The notes under the pieces were generated by a model. The model did no database searches and was not told the origin of the DNA. It saw only the letters and a program-made list of their open reading frames with translations. From Microbacterium flavum (GTDB taxonomy: Bacteria > Actinomycetota > Actinomycetes > Actinomycetales > Microbacteriaceae), in assembly GCF_018717645.1 (NCBI RefSeq), contig NZ_JAFLHG010000003.1:186001-250000 (forward strand): a DNA stretch of 64,000 nucleotides. Reading direction: 5' to 3'. Both the position numbers and the translations under genes were made by a program. This document shows, in pieces, positions 8,533 to 17,727 of the stretch (the stretch's first letter is position 1; each line of letters opens with the position of its first letter).

Positions 8533-11439
8533 GTGACCACGACCTCTGCGCCGAATCAGGCCACGCCCAGTCCGTTCCGCCGCGCCATCGGCATCACCCT
8601 CGCGGTGATCGCCGTCATCGTCGTCGGGTTCTTCATCTTCGCGAGTCTCTACGCGGACTGGCTCTGGTTCGACCAGCTCGGGTTCAGCAGCGTCCTGGTG
8701 ACCCAGTGGGTCGGCAGGGTCGTGATGTTCGTCGTCGGGTTCCTCCTGATGGCGGTGCCGGTGGCCGTGGCGATCCAGCTCGCCTACCGCCTGCGTCCGG
8801 TCTACGCCCGGCTGTCCTCGCAGCTCGACCACTATCAGGAGGTCGTCGAGCCCCTGCGCCGCCTCGCGATGTGGGGAATCCCGGTGTTCTTCGGCTTCTT
8901 CGCCGGATTCGCCGCCGCCGCGCAGTGGGAGACGGTGTGGCTGTGGGCGAACGGCGTCGACACGGGCACGGCCGACCCGCAGTTCCAGATGGACACGGGC
9001 TTCTATCTGTTCTCGCTCCCGTTCCTCTCCGCCGCGCTCGGCTTCGCCTCGGCGATCCTGCTCGTCTGCCTGGGCGTCACGGCGCTCGTCTCCTACCTGT
9101 ACGGGTCCGTGCGCGTCGGCCAGCGGGAGCTCCGCATCTCCAAGGCGGCCCGCGTCCAGCTCGCCGTGATCGCCGGTCTCTACCTCCTGGTGCAGGGCGC
9201 GAGCCTCTGGCTCGACCGGTTCAAGACCCTCGTCAAGCCCGCCGACCGGATCACGGGAGCGGGCTACGTCGACGTCCACGCGGTGATCCCCGGCCTGACG
9301 ATCCTCTCGATCGCCGCCGCCCTCGTCGCGGTGCTGTTCTTCGTCACGGCGGTGATCGGACGGTGGCGCTTCCCGCTGATCGGCACCGCGCTACTCATCG
9401 TCTCGTCCCTCGTCGTCGGCGTCGCCTACCCGGCCCTGGTGAACCAGTTCCAGGTCGTCCCGAACCAGGAGACGCTCGAGAGCCCGTACTACCAGCGCAA
9501 CATCGACGCGACCAAGGCCGCCTACGGCATCGACGGGCTCGACAAGAGCGACTTCAAGGCCGTGACGGATGCCGAGCCCGGGCAGCTGCGTGCGGACGCC
9601 GACACGACGGCATCCATCCGCATCATGGACCCCGCGATCATCTCGCCGACCGTGCGCCAGCTCGAGCAGTACCGCTCGTACTACCAGTTCACCGATCCGC
9701 TCGACGTCGATCGCTACCAGATCGACGGCAAGAGCCAGGACGCCGTTGTCTCCGTGCGCGAGCTCAACCTCGATCAGCTCGGCGCGGCTGCCAGCTGGTA
9801 CAACACGACGCTCGTCTACACCCACGGCTACGGCATGGTCGCGGCCAAGGGCAACGAGCGCACGACGGACGGCAACCCGGTCTTCCTGGAGCGCGGCATC
9901 CCCACGGCGGGAGCGCTGACGGACGGCCAGTACGAGCCGCGGATCTACTTCGGAGAGAAGTCGCCGACGTACTCGATCGTCGGCGGTCCCGAGGGCGGGC
10001 CGGACATCGAGCTGGACTACCCGCGCGGCACGGACGGCGCAGCGCAGACCAAGACGACCTTCACGGGCAACGGCGGGCCGAGCGTCGGCAACCTCTTCAA
10101 CCGGATGCTCTACGCGCTGAAGTTCCAGTCGACCGATATCCTCTTCTCCGACGCGATCAACGACAACTCGCAGATCCTCTACGACCGTGACCCGATCGAC
10201 CGCGTGCAGAAGGTGGCGCCCTACCTCGAGCTCGACAACGACCCGTACCCCTCGGTCGTCGACGGCCGCATCGTCTGGATCGTCGACGGCTACACGCTGA
10301 GCGCCAACTACCCGTACTCGTCGATCGTCAGCCTCCGCGACGCGATCAGCGACACGACGAACACGACCCCGCGGGTCGCGCTCGATGACGTCAACTACAT
10401 CCGCAACTCGGTCAAGGCGACCGTCGACGCCTACTCGGGCGAGGTCACGCTCTACGCCTGGGATGACACCGACCCGCTGCTGCAGGCCTGGCAGAAGGTG
10501 TACCCGTCGACGCTCAAGCCCGTCTCCGAGATGTCCGGCGACCTCATGAGCCACGTGCGCTACCCGACCGACCTCTTCAAGGTGCAGCGCGCGATGCTCG
10601 GCACCTACCACGTGGATGACGCGGCATCCTTCTACGCCCGCGACAACGCGTGGAAGACGCCGGATGACCCGACCCAGAAGGAACCGGTCCTCCAGCCGCC
10701 GTACTACCTGACCATGAAGATGCCGGGTCAGGACGACCCGGCGTTCTCGATGTTCACCTCCTTCATCCCGGCGTCCGAGGGCGACGGGGCGCGGAACGTG
10801 CTCATGGGCTACCTCGCCGTCGACTCCGATGCCGGCGCTCAGGCGGGTGCGAAGGCCGCCGACTACGGCAAGCTCCGCATGCTGGAGATCAGCGCGGACG
10901 TGAGCGTGCCCGGTCCCGGTCAGGTGCAGAACTCCTTCAACGCCGAGCCGAGCGTCTCCTCGTTCATCAACATCCTCCAACAGGGCCAGTCCCAGGTGCT
11001 CAACGGCAACCTGCTGACCCTCCCCGTCGGAGGCGGACTGCTCTATGTGCAGCCGGTGTTCGTCCAGGCATCCAGCGGCACGAAGCTGCCCACGCTGCAG
11101 AAGATCCTCGTCGCGTTCGGTGACAACATCGCGTTCGAAGACACGCTGCAGGAGGCTCTGGACAGCCTCTTCGGCGGCGACTCGGGTGCGAACACGGGCG
11201 ACGGCGATGTCACCCCGACGCCGAGCCCCAGCGCCTCCGGCGACGGCTCCGGCGAGACCGGCGGCACGGGCGGCGGCACGGGCACGGACGTGGCGTTCCA
11301 GGCGGCGCTGAAGGATGCGCAGCAGGCGATGCTGGACCGCGACGCAGCGCTGAAGTCGGGCGACCTGACGAAGTTCGCCGAGGCGGACGCCCGCCTCACC
11401 GCGGCTGTGCAGAAGCTGCTGGCGCTGAGCGGCAACTGA
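8533..11439 (+). CDS. UPF0182 family large membrane protein
   Basis: 968 residues. About seven hydrophobic helices fill the first 310 residues (first near 20-42), followed by a roughly 550-residue hydrophilic domain probably outside the membrane. A Gly/Ser/Thr-rich linker near residues 890-920 leads to a short Ala/Asp-rich helical end. Size and layout match UPF0182 (Rv3193c), a conserved actinobacterial family of unknown role. GTG start chosen because TAGGAT lies six bases upstream and no good ribosome site is visible. The recurring position after the PDZ/Lon-like protease suggests a linked envelope function; that is inference. Confidence 0.92.
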   Translation: MTTTSAPNQATPSPFRRAIGITLAVIAVIVVGFFIFASLYADWLWFDQLGFSSVLVTQWVGRVVMFVVGFLLMAVPVAVAIQLAYRLRPVYARLSSQLDHYQEVVEPLRRLAMWGIPVFFGFFAGFAAAAQWETVWLWANGVDTGTADPQFQMDTGFYLFSLPFLSAALGFASAILLVCLGVTALVSYLYGSVRVGQRELRISKAARVQLAVIAGLYLLVQGASLWLDRFKTLVKPADRITGAGYVDVHAVIPGLTILSIAAALVAVLFFVTAVIGRWRFPLIGTALLIVSSLVVGVAYPALVNQFQVVPNQETLESPYYQRNIDATKAAYGIDGLDKSDFKAVTDAEPGQLRADADTTASIRIMDPAIISPTVRQLEQYRSYYQFTDPLDVDRYQIDGKSQDAVVSVRELNLDQLGAAASWYNTTLVYTHGYGMVAAKGNERTTDGNPVFLERGIPTAGALTDGQYEPRIYFGEKSPTYSIVGGPEGGPDIELDYPRGTDGAAQTKTTFTGNGGPSVGNLFNRMLYALKFQSTDILFSDAINDNSQILYDRDPIDRVQKVAPYLELDNDPYPSVVDGRIVWIVDGYTLSANYPYSSIVSLRDAISDTTNTTPRVALDDVNYIRNSVKATVDAYSGEVTLYAWDDTDPLLQAWQKVYPSTLKPVSEMSGDLMSHVRYPTDLFKVQRAMLGTYHVDDAASFYARDNAWKTPDDPTQKEPVLQPPYYLTMKMPGQDDPAFSMFTSFIPASEGDGARNVLMGYLAVDSDAGAQAGAKAADYGKLRMLEISADVSVPGPGQVQNSFNAEPSVSSFINILQQGQSQVLNGNLLTLPVGGGLLYVQPVFVQASSGTKLPTLQKILVAFGDNIAFEDTLQEALDSLFGGDSGANTGDGDVTPTPSPSASGDGSGETGGTGGGTGTDVAFQAALKDAQQAMLDRDAALKSGDLTKFAEADARLTAAVQKLLALSGN

Positions 11440-11464
11440 TCGCACGGATCGGCGCGCAGCCCGT

Positions 11465-11499
11465 CGTCCCCTCGAACCGCGTCAGCGGTCGGGGGGACG
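11465..11499. terminator. Possible bidirectional hairpin between convergent genes
   Basis: Nested stem: CGTCCCC (11465-11471) with GGGGACG (11493-11499), enclosing ACCGC-GTCA-GCGGT. No T run. It sits between the convergent UPF0182 and crtEb genes. Confidence 0.45.
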
Positions 11500-11505
11500 T
11501 CTGCG

Positions 11506-12369
11506 TCAGCGGATCGCCGCGAACCAGATGAGCAGCAGCGTCACCGCGAACCCGCTGAACTGATTGAGCCAGAGGAAGCGGTCCCAGCCGCGCGTCGCGG
11601 CGGATGCCGTCTCGTCCGTCACGGCGCGGAAGGGCCACACGGTCGCGAGGTACGGCAGGGCGAGCAGGGCGGCGAGGGGCCCCGGCCAGGTGACCCCGAG
11701 CAGCGCGACTCCCGCGAGTGCATAGGCGACGAGGGCGAACCAGACGGTCCGGCGCGCTCCGAACGCGGTCGCGATGGACGCGATCCCCCCCTCCCGGTCG
11801 GCGACGACGTCCTGGACCGCCCCGAAGGCATGGGAGGCCACGCCCCAGAGGCCGAAGGCGACGATGATGAGCACGAGGGACGGCGTCCAGGTCGCGCCCG
11901 CGAGGACGAGCGCGTAGACGGCGGGCGAGAAGAAATGGATGCTGCTGGTCAGTGAGTCCGCGAGGGGCCGCTCCTTGAGACGCAGCGGCGGGGCCGAATA
12001 GAACACGACGAAGAAGAGGCTGCCGGCCAGCACCGCCCACGACGCGGGTGTGGATGCCCCCAGGATGACCAGCGCGACGACGAACGGAAGACAGGACAGC
12101 CCCGCGGCCCACAGCGTCACCCGGTGGAACCGACGGTCGAGCACGGCGCCGTGGGCTCCGCCCTTGCGCGGGTTGCGCAGGTCGGACTCGTAGTCGAAGA
12201 CGTCGTTGATCCCGTACATCGCGAGGTTGTACGGCACGAGGAAGAAGAGCGTGCCGACGACGAGCACGAGGTCCACGCGGCCCGTCGTCAGCAGGTAGGC
12301 CGCCGCGAACGGATAGGCGGTGTTGATCCAGCTCACCGGCCGGGAGGCGAGGAGGAGCTGGCGGATCAC
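11506..12369 (-). CDS. crtEb: Lycopene elongase (UbiA-family prenyltransferase)
   Basis: 287 residues, polytopic (about eight to nine helices). Two Asp-rich prenyl-diphosphate motifs are visible: NDVFDYESD (near residue 55) and DVVADREGG (near residue 187). In the C50 pathway this enzyme adds two C5 units to lycopene (C40) to give flavuxanthin-type C50 intermediates. Last gene of the seven-gene crt operon; its GTG start overlaps the crtYf stop (GTGA). Followed by a hairpin at 11465-11499. Confidence 0.9.
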   Translation of the reverse strand: MIRQLLLASRPVSWINTAYPFAAAYLLTTGRVDLVLVVGTLFFLVPYNLAMYGINDVFDYESDLRNPRKGGAHGAVLDRRFHRVTLWAAGLSCLPFVVALVILGASTPASWAVLAGSLFFVVFYSAPPLRLKERPLADSLTSSIHFFSPAVYALVLAGATWTPSLVLIIVAFGLWGVASHAFGAVQDVVADREGGIASIATAFGARRTVWFALVAYALAGVALLGVTWPGPLAALLALPYLATVWPFRAVTDETASAATRGWDRFLWLNQFSGFAVTLLLIWFAAIR

Positions 12370-12704
12370 GCGTCCTCACCGACCGCGGCGCCGGGGTGGC
12401 CGGGTGCGCTCCGGGGAGCGAAGAGGGAGCGCAGCGCCGGCACGAGGAAGGCGGCGGCGAGGGGGTAGGAGAAGTCCTCGAGGGGGGCGAGGCCGATGCG
12501 GATGCCGCTGATGAGATGCTCCGGATAGGTGAACAGGTCGGCCGCGATCATCGCGTTGTCGAAGATCGCGGTGAGGACGAGCAGCACGAGAGCGGTGAGG
12601 GCGGAGGCGCGCATGCGCGCTCCGAAGCCGGGGCGGATCGCGCTGGCGGCGGTGACGATCGCCGCGAGGACGAGGAACGGGAGCACGAGCAGCGCGTAGG
12701 TCAC
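12366..12704 (-). CDS. crtYf: C50 carotenoid cyclase subunit, CrtYf-like
   Basis: 112 residues with three predicted membrane helices and the lycopene cyclase domain motif APLEDFSYP (about residues 73-81). Works with CrtYe as a heterodimeric cyclase that closes the end rings of C50 carotenoids. Which ring type forms (epsilon, gamma or beta) cannot be told from these motifs. Overlaps both neighbours by GTGA. Confidence 0.88.
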   Translation of the reverse strand: MTYALLVLPFLVLAAIVTAASAIRPGFGARMRASALTALVLLVLTAIFDNAMIAADLFTYPEHLISGIRIGLAPLEDFSYPLAAAFLVPALRSLFAPRSAPGHPGAAVGEDA

Positions 12705-13057
12705 GGCGTCGGTCTCCCGCCATCGGCTGTGGGTGCCCTCCGGCGCCCGAGGATGCGCAGGACCGCGGCGTGGACGACGAGCGCCAGGTAGCAGAGGAAG
12801 GCGAGGAAGACCGGCTCCTCGACGGGGAGATGCGGCGCGAGGTCGATGCCGAGGAGGAGCGGGGAGTCACCGCGGACGAAGACTCCGCTCGCGATGCCCG
12901 CGGCATCCCACCCCACGAAGAACGCGGTGCCCGCCACCACCGCGAGGGCCGACGTGACGGGAGCGGACCAGAGCGCCAGGCGGAACCGGGCGTCGAGCGC
13001 GGTGATGCCCGCGATCGAGATCAGCAGGAAGAGCAGATACAGGCCGGGCATGCTCAC
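12701..13057 (-). CDS. crtYe: C50 carotenoid cyclase subunit, CrtYe-like
   Basis: 118 residues, three hydrophobic helices and the cyclase motif HLPVEEPVFL (about residues 76-85). Partner of CrtYf in the heterodimeric membrane cyclase. The GTG at 13057 overlaps the crtI stop; an ATG two codons later (13051) is an alternative start. Both cyclase halves are separate genes here rather than fused as in some fungi and archaea. Confidence 0.88.
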   Translation of the reverse strand: MSMPGLYLLFLLISIAGITALDARFRLALWSAPVTSALAVVAGTAFFVGWDAAGIASGVFVRGDSPLLLGIDLAPHLPVEEPVFLAFLCYLALVVHAAVLRILGRRRAPTADGGRPTP

Positions 13058-14634
13058 GCCCCTCCGGAACCCTCGGCAGCGGGCTCGGAAAGCCGCGCGG
13101 CGCCGCGCTCACCGCGCAGTCTCTTGACCACGAGCTCGGCGGAGATGAGGCACATCGGCAGGCCGATCCCGGGGAGGACCGAGGTGCCCGCGTAGAGCAG
13201 GTCGTCGACCTTCGCCGACGCGCCGCGCGGACGGAAGACGGCGCTCTGGCGGAGGGTGTGCGCGAGGCCCAGCGCCCCGCCGCGCCACGCGCCGAGATCG
13301 CGCTCGAAGTCGGCCGGGGTGATCGTGCGGCGCACCCGGATCCGCGAGGCGAGATCGTCGATGCCGCACCACTGCGAGATCTGCGCGATGACGCGGTCGG
13401 CGGCGCGCTCGATCAGCTCGTCACCCGCGCCGTCCTCGCCTCCGTGGCCGAGTTCGGGGGCGGCGGCCATGGGCACGAGGACGAAGAGGTTCTCGCCGCC
13501 CTGCGGCGCCACCGTGGAGTCGGTCGCCGACGGTCGGCAGATGTAGACCGATGCCGGATCCGGAATACGACCCGGCGAGCCGAAGACGTCGGCGAAGTTG
13601 CGCTGCCAGTCACGGGCGAACAGGAGGGTGTGGTGCGCGAGCTGGGGGAGCTCGCCGTCCACCCCGAGGAGGATCAGCAGCGCACCGGGGCCGGGGTTCC
13701 GGCGCGACCACCACCGGTTGGAGTAGGTGCGCTCCGCCGGTCCGAGCAGGGTCTGCTCGGTGTGATGGAGGTCGGCGGTGGAGACGACGAGGTCCGCCCG
13801 GTGCTCGGTGCCGTCGGCCAGGCGCACTCCGCGGGCGTGGCGATCCTCGACGATGACGTGGGCGACGCGAGCGCCCGTGCGCAGCTCAACACCCTGCGCG
13901 GCGGCGAGTCGCGCGACGGCCGCGATCAGCTCGGTGAATCCACCCCGGGGGTAGCGCACGCCGTCATCGAGGTCGAGGTGACTCATGAGGTGGTACAGCG
14001 CCGGAGCGGTGTCGGGTGACGCGCCGAGGAAGACGGCGGGGTAGCCGAGGATCTGGCGGAGCACCGGATCGCTGAACGAGCGGGCCACGTGGTCCTCGAG
14101 TGAGCGCGTGAGGAGGGGGAGGAGGCGGGGCAGCTGCCGGGTGACGGCGGGGTCGAGGAGCCCGGTGTACGAGGCGTAGGTGTCGTAGAGGAAGCGGTCC
14201 ACGGCCAGGTCGTAGGCCTCGCGCGCCGAGTCGAGGTAGGCGTCGAGCGCCGCCCCGGCGCCCGGTTCGCGCCCCTCGAACAGCGCGCGCGCCCGGTCGC
14301 GGCCGGAGGGGACGTCCACGGGGTCCGAGGGACCCGCGCCCTCCGGTTCGGGGTACACGCGATACGCGGGCTCGAGCGGGACGAGGTCGAGCTCCTGCTC
14401 CGCGCTCGTGCCGAGGAGGCGGAAGAAGTGGTCGAACACCTCCGGCATGAGATACCAGCTGGGGCCTGTGTCGAAGCGGTATCCGTCGCGCTCCCACGAC
14501 CCGGCGCGCCCGCCGAGCTGATCGCGCGCCTCGAACAGCGTCACGGTCCACCCGTCGCGGGCGAGCAGCGCCGCGGTGGCGAGTCCCGCGATGCCGCCGC
14601 CGACGACGGCGGCGGTCCCCGGCTGCCGGCTCAC
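13054..14634 (-). CDS. crtI: Phytoene desaturase (CrtI)
   Basis: 526 residues. N-terminal FAD-binding Rossmann motif VVGGGIAGLATAALLARDG followed by EARDQLGGRAGSW; C-terminal CrtI signature region around YAGTSVLPGIGLPMCLISAE. Converts phytoene to lycopene by stepwise desaturation. The open frame runs 53 codons further upstream, but that part is antisense to the crtB coding frame. The GTG at 14634 (VSRQPGT...) overlaps the crtB stop as GTGA, like every other junction in the operon, and is the preferred start. Confidence 0.93.
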   Translation of the reverse strand: MSRQPGTAAVVGGGIAGLATAALLARDGWTVTLFEARDQLGGRAGSWERDGYRFDTGPSWYLMPEVFDHFFRLLGTSAEQELDLVPLEPAYRVYPEPEGAGPSDPVDVPSGRDRARALFEGREPGAGAALDAYLDSAREAYDLAVDRFLYDTYASYTGLLDPAVTRQLPRLLPLLTRSLEDHVARSFSDPVLRQILGYPAVFLGASPDTAPALYHLMSHLDLDDGVRYPRGGFTELIAAVARLAAAQGVELRTGARVAHVIVEDRHARGVRLADGTEHRADLVVSTADLHHTEQTLLGPAERTYSNRWWSRRNPGPGALLILLGVDGELPQLAHHTLLFARDWQRNFADVFGSPGRIPDPASVYICRPSATDSTVAPQGGENLFVLVPMAAAPELGHGGEDGAGDELIERAADRVIAQISQWCGIDDLASRIRVRRTITPADFERDLGAWRGGALGLAHTLRQSAVFRPRGASAKVDDLLYAGTSVLPGIGLPMCLISAELVVKRLRGERGAARLSEPAAEGSGGA

Positions 14635-15497
14635 GACCGGCTCCGATGCGGGGGCAGGCCGACGAGGGCCTTCGCCGCGATCGTCGCCTTGACCGGCGCG
14701 GGCACCGACACGCGCGCGCCGCCATCGTCCTCGCGCAGGCGATGCGCGAGCTCGGCGAACAGTCCGTGCGCCGTCGTGACCGCCCGACGGCAATCGGCCG
14801 GAAGCTGACCGATCGCGGCAGCGGCGACATCAAGGTCGGCGTCGATCCGGTCGAGGACGGTCGCTCGCGTGACCGGGGCGGCACCCGTGTCGCCGTCGAT
14901 CCCCAGGTAGTCGCGGCCGAGCCGCCCCCGGTCGTCGGCGAGATCGCGGAGGAAGTTCACGTCCTGGAAGGCGGCTCCGAGCCGCCGCGCCCCCTCGACG
15001 AGAGCGGGAGCGGGATCGATCGGCGTCCGCCGCCCGGCGTTGACGAAGACCTGCAGGCACATGAGTCCCACGACCTCAGCCGAGCCGTAGACGTACTCCT
15101 CGTGGGAGGCGGCGTCGTGCCGGGTCGTGTCGAGATCCGTGCGCATCGACGCGAAGAACGGGCGGATCAGGTCGCTCCCGATCCCGCACTCGCGCGCCGC
15201 GAGCGCGAAGGCGTGCACGATCAGGTTGGTGCTGAACCCGCGCTCGATGGCGGTGAAGGTCTCGGCCTCGAACTCGTCGAGGAGGGTGCGCTGCTCGGGT
15301 GCGGGCACACCCTCGTGCGCGGCGGCGCCGTCGACGATCTCGTCGGCGACGCGCACGAGCGCGTAGACGCTTCGCACGTGGGTGCGGACGCGGGGCCCCA
15401 GCAGCCGCGTCGCGAGGGCGAAGGAGGTGGAGTAGACGGCGATGACGGATGCCGCGGCATCCTGCGCGCACCGGTCGTAGAGGGTGAGGCCGGTCAC
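14631..15497 (-). CDS. crtB: Phytoene synthase (CrtB)
   Basis: 288 residues. Joins two geranylgeranyl diphosphates head to head to phytoene. Squalene/phytoene synthase Asp-rich motif DEIVDG (near residue 50) and second motif region QDVNFLRDLADDRGRLGRDY. The GTG at 15497 (VTGLTLYDRC) overlaps the crtE stop; the much longer open frame upstream is a shadow of crtE. Length fits the family. Confidence 0.93.
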   Translation of the reverse strand: MTGLTLYDRCAQDAAASVIAVYSTSFALATRLLGPRVRTHVRSVYALVRVADEIVDGAAAHEGVPAPEQRTLLDEFEAETFTAIERGFSTNLIVHAFALAARECGIGSDLIRPFFASMRTDLDTTRHDAASHEEYVYGSAEVVGLMCLQVFVNAGRRTPIDPAPALVEGARRLGAAFQDVNFLRDLADDRGRLGRDYLGIDGDTGAAPVTRATVLDRIDADLDVAAAAIGQLPADCRRAVTTAHGLFAELAHRLREDDGGARVSVPAPVKATIAAKALVGLPPHRSRS

Positions 15498-16549
15498 GGG
15501 ATGCGCCGCTCGATCGCGGACCCGATGTCGTCGAGGAGGCTCGCCGCGGCGACGGGGAGCCGACCGCCCGCGGCGTGGGTGCGCGCTCGATCGAGCCCCT
15601 CGTGCACGAGGGCGACGACGTGCTCGCGGGCGCCGCTGCGCTCGAGCTCGCGCTGCGCGCGCCGCACGGCGATCGGGCCGGTGTGCGCGACGGCGAGGGC
15701 GGAGCTGATCTCCGGCCACGCGCCGGACCGGCGCGCGAGGCCGATCAGCGGGGTGCGCTTGGCCTCGCGCAGGTCGGCGCCCGGATCGCGGCCGGCCTGG
15801 CGGCGCGTGCCGAACGTGCCGATGAGATCGTCGACGAGCTGGAAGGCGAGCCCGAGGTCCGCCGCGGCGGCGGCGAGATCGGCCTGAGCCTCCGGCGTGG
15901 CCCCCGCGAGGACCGCCCCGGCGACGAGGGGGGCCTCGAACGAGTAGACGGCGGTCTTGTCGTGGGCGGCACCCAGCAGTTCGTCCGTCTCGGGGACCTC
16001 CGCGCGGGCGGCGTTCTCGACGTCGGCGAGTTCACCGGCCGCCGACACGAGCACCGCGTCGTCGAGGATGGCGAACAGCCGTGTGCGGGCGTCCGCGTCG
16101 ATGTCCGCGGTGGCGACGAGCCGGCTCGCCTCGAACAGCAGCAGGTCGCCCGCGAGGACGGCGGCGGCGTCGCCGACGACGGCGACGTCCTCGCCGCGCG
16201 CGCCATAGGCGCGCGCCCGCGTACGGAAACGGCCCGAGACGTTCGGGGCGCCGCGCCGCTCGAGGTCGCCGTCGATCAGGTCGTCGTGGACGACGAAAGC
16301 GGTGTGCAGAAGCTCGAAGGCCGCCGCGACCCGCCAGAGGGCCGCATCCGGCTCCCCGCCGAAGGCGCGGAAGGCGGCGACGACGAGGGCGGGGCGTAGG
16401 CGCTTGCCGTCGGCGCCGGCGGCGGCGGCTGCCTCGGCGAGCGCCCGGGGTCCGTCGCCGAGCGGGACACTGCGACGGGTGAGACGGTCCAGCGCGGCGC
16501 CGATCTCGGTGTCGACGAACACCCGGTCGTCCGCGGCGAGCGTGATCAC
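15494..16549 (-). CDS. crtE: Geranylgeranyl diphosphate synthase (CrtE)
   Basis: 351 residues, trans-isoprenyl diphosphate synthase. First Asp-rich motif VHDDLIDGD (near residues 92-100), second FQLVDDLIGTFG (near residue 236). Supplies GGPP to CrtB. GTG start overlaps the idi stop. In Corynebacterium GGPP is an inducer of the MarR-type regulator CrtR; the regulator gene at 17179 makes a similar feedback plausible here. Confidence 0.92.
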   Translation of the reverse strand: MITLAADDRVFVDTEIGAALDRLTRRSVPLGDGPRALAEAAAAAGADGKRLRPALVVAAFRAFGGEPDAALWRVAAAFELLHTAFVVHDDLIDGDLERRGAPNVSGRFRTRARAYGARGEDVAVVGDAAAVLAGDLLLFEASRLVATADIDADARTRLFAILDDAVLVSAAGELADVENAARAEVPETDELLGAAHDKTAVYSFEAPLVAGAVLAGATPEAQADLAAAAADLGLAFQLVDDLIGTFGTRRQAGRDPGADLREAKRTPLIGLARRSGAWPEISSALAVAHTGPIAVRRAQRELERSGAREHVVALVHEGLDRARTHAAGGRLPVAAASLLDDIGSAIERRIP

Positions 16550-17106
16550 GGCGCCGACCCGACGTGCACGCTGTCGAAGACGTGCATCTGCTCGGCCTGC
16601 AGCACCAGCCAGGGGCTGAACGCCCAGGGGGTCGCGCGGAGCGAGATCGCGAGGTCCTGCGGATCGACCCAGCGTGCCTCCACCACCTCGCTCGGGTTCA
16701 GGCGCGGCTCGTCATCGACGTACGCCGTGTACACGGGGCAGATCTCGTTCTCGACGATGCCGCTGGCATCCGTCGCCCGGTAGCGGAACAGGGGGAGGAC
16801 GAGCTGGATGTCACGGAGGACGAGCCCGAGCTCGTGCTCGGCGTGGCGGCGGACGGCGGAGATGACGGGCTCAGCGGGTCGAGGATGCCCGCAGAACGAG
16901 TTGGTCCACACCCCCGGCCACGTCTTCTTCTCCAGCGCCCGCCGCGTGAGGAGCGTCTGCCCTGCGGCGTTGTACACGTGGCAGGAGAAGGCGAGATGCA
17001 GCGCGGTGTCCACGCCGTGCACGCTCGATTTGGGGGCTGTTCCGATCTCTCGGCCGTCGTCGTCGACGAGGACGACGACGTCGACCGGGGTATCGCTCGG
17101 GGGCAC
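16546..17106 (-). CDS. idi: Isopentenyl-diphosphate delta-isomerase, type I
   Basis: 186 residues, Nudix-fold isomerase interconverting IPP and DMAPP. Active-site region TNSFCGHP (near residues 67-74) with the catalytic Cys, and the Nudix helix AVRRHAEHELGL. First gene of the crt operon, balancing the C5 pool for the pathway. GTG start with AGGAG (17111-17115) upstream, and a MarR-type palindrome (17120-17134) over the candidate -10 region. Confidence 0.93.
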   Translation of the reverse strand: MPPSDTPVDVVVLVDDDGREIGTAPKSSVHGVDTALHLAFSCHVYNAAGQTLLTRRALEKKTWPGVWTNSFCGHPRPAEPVISAVRRHAEHELGLVLRDIQLVLPLFRYRATDASGIVENEICPVYTAYVDDEPRLNPSEVVEARWVDPQDLAISLRATPWAFSPWLVLQAEQMHVFDSVHVGSAP

Positions 17107-17119
17107 GTTTTCTCCTGTT

Positions 17120-17134
17120 GCTAGTTTATCTAGC
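17120..17134. promoter_or_regulatory. Candidate MarR operator of the carotenoid operon
   Basis: Perfect inverted repeat GCTAG-TTTAT-CTAGC in the only AT-rich part of the 72-bp idi/marR gap. On the minus strand it contains the -10-like stretch TAGATAAACT, about ten bases upstream of the idi ribosome site, so a bound repressor would block operon transcription. Operator role is inferred from position and symmetry. Confidence 0.6.
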
Positions 17135-17178
17135 GATTTTCAGCGATACTACCGGGGGGAGAGGGAGGTGTCCATACG

Positions 17179-17646
17179 GTGGACGGAGCGTGGAGGCCGC
17201 AGTCGCCGCGGGATGAGCTCGTGCTCGCCGCGATGGAATCCGTGCGCGCCTTCGGCGAATCCATGGACCGGATGCACGGCGGCGTGCGGGACGACATGGA
17301 CATGAATGCGACGGATGTCGCGGCCCTGCGGATGCTCGTCGTGCGCGAGCGCCGGGGGGAGTGGGTGTCGCCGCATGAGATCGCCGCGCAGCTGTCGATC
17401 TCTACGGCGTCCACGACGAAACTCCTCGACCGTCTGTCGGAGCGTGGCCATGTGGAGCGACGCCCGCACCCGCACGACGGTCGCGGGCGGATCGTGGTGC
17501 TCACCGACCTCGCGCGGCAGGAGTTCTCCACGCACTTCGGCCACCGGATGCGCACGATGCGCGCAGCGATGGAGGATTTCGATGACGACGAGCTGCGCGC
17601 GGTCATCCGGTTCATGGACCAGGTGGGCACGTCGCTCACCGACTGA
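17179..17646 (+). CDS. MarR-family regulator divergent from the carotenoid operon (CrtR-like)
   Basis: 155 residues, winged-helix MarR fold. Recognition region AAQLSISTASTTKLLDRLSERGHVER (given as AAQLSISTAS then TTKLLDRLSERGHVER; about residues 73-98), then the wing HPHDGRGRIVVLT. GTG start with GGGAGAGGGAGG upstream. The divergent position over idi-crtE-crtB mirrors Corynebacterium CrtR, which represses carotenoid genes and responds to GGPP. Followed by a strong terminator at 17686-17726. Confidence 0.85.
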   Translation: MDGAWRPQSPRDELVLAAMESVRAFGESMDRMHGGVRDDMDMNATDVAALRMLVVRERRGEWVSPHEIAAQLSISTASTTKLLDRLSERGHVERRPHPHDGRGRIVVLTDLARQEFSTHFGHRMRTMRAAMEDFDDDELRAVIRFMDQVGTSLTD

Positions 17647-17685
17647 GTCGCCCAGCGGACCGCGTTCGGAAGGCCCCGGGACGGC

Positions 17686-17726
17686 AGAACGCCCGGCCTC
17701 CGAGGAGACCGGGCGTTCTGTTTTTT
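17686..17726 (+). terminator. Rho-independent terminator after the marR gene
   Basis: 11-bp arms AGAACGCCCGG (17686-17696) and CCGGGCGTTCT (17709-17719) with a 12-base loop, followed by GTTTTTTG. Confidence 0.9.
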
Positions 17727-17727
17727 G

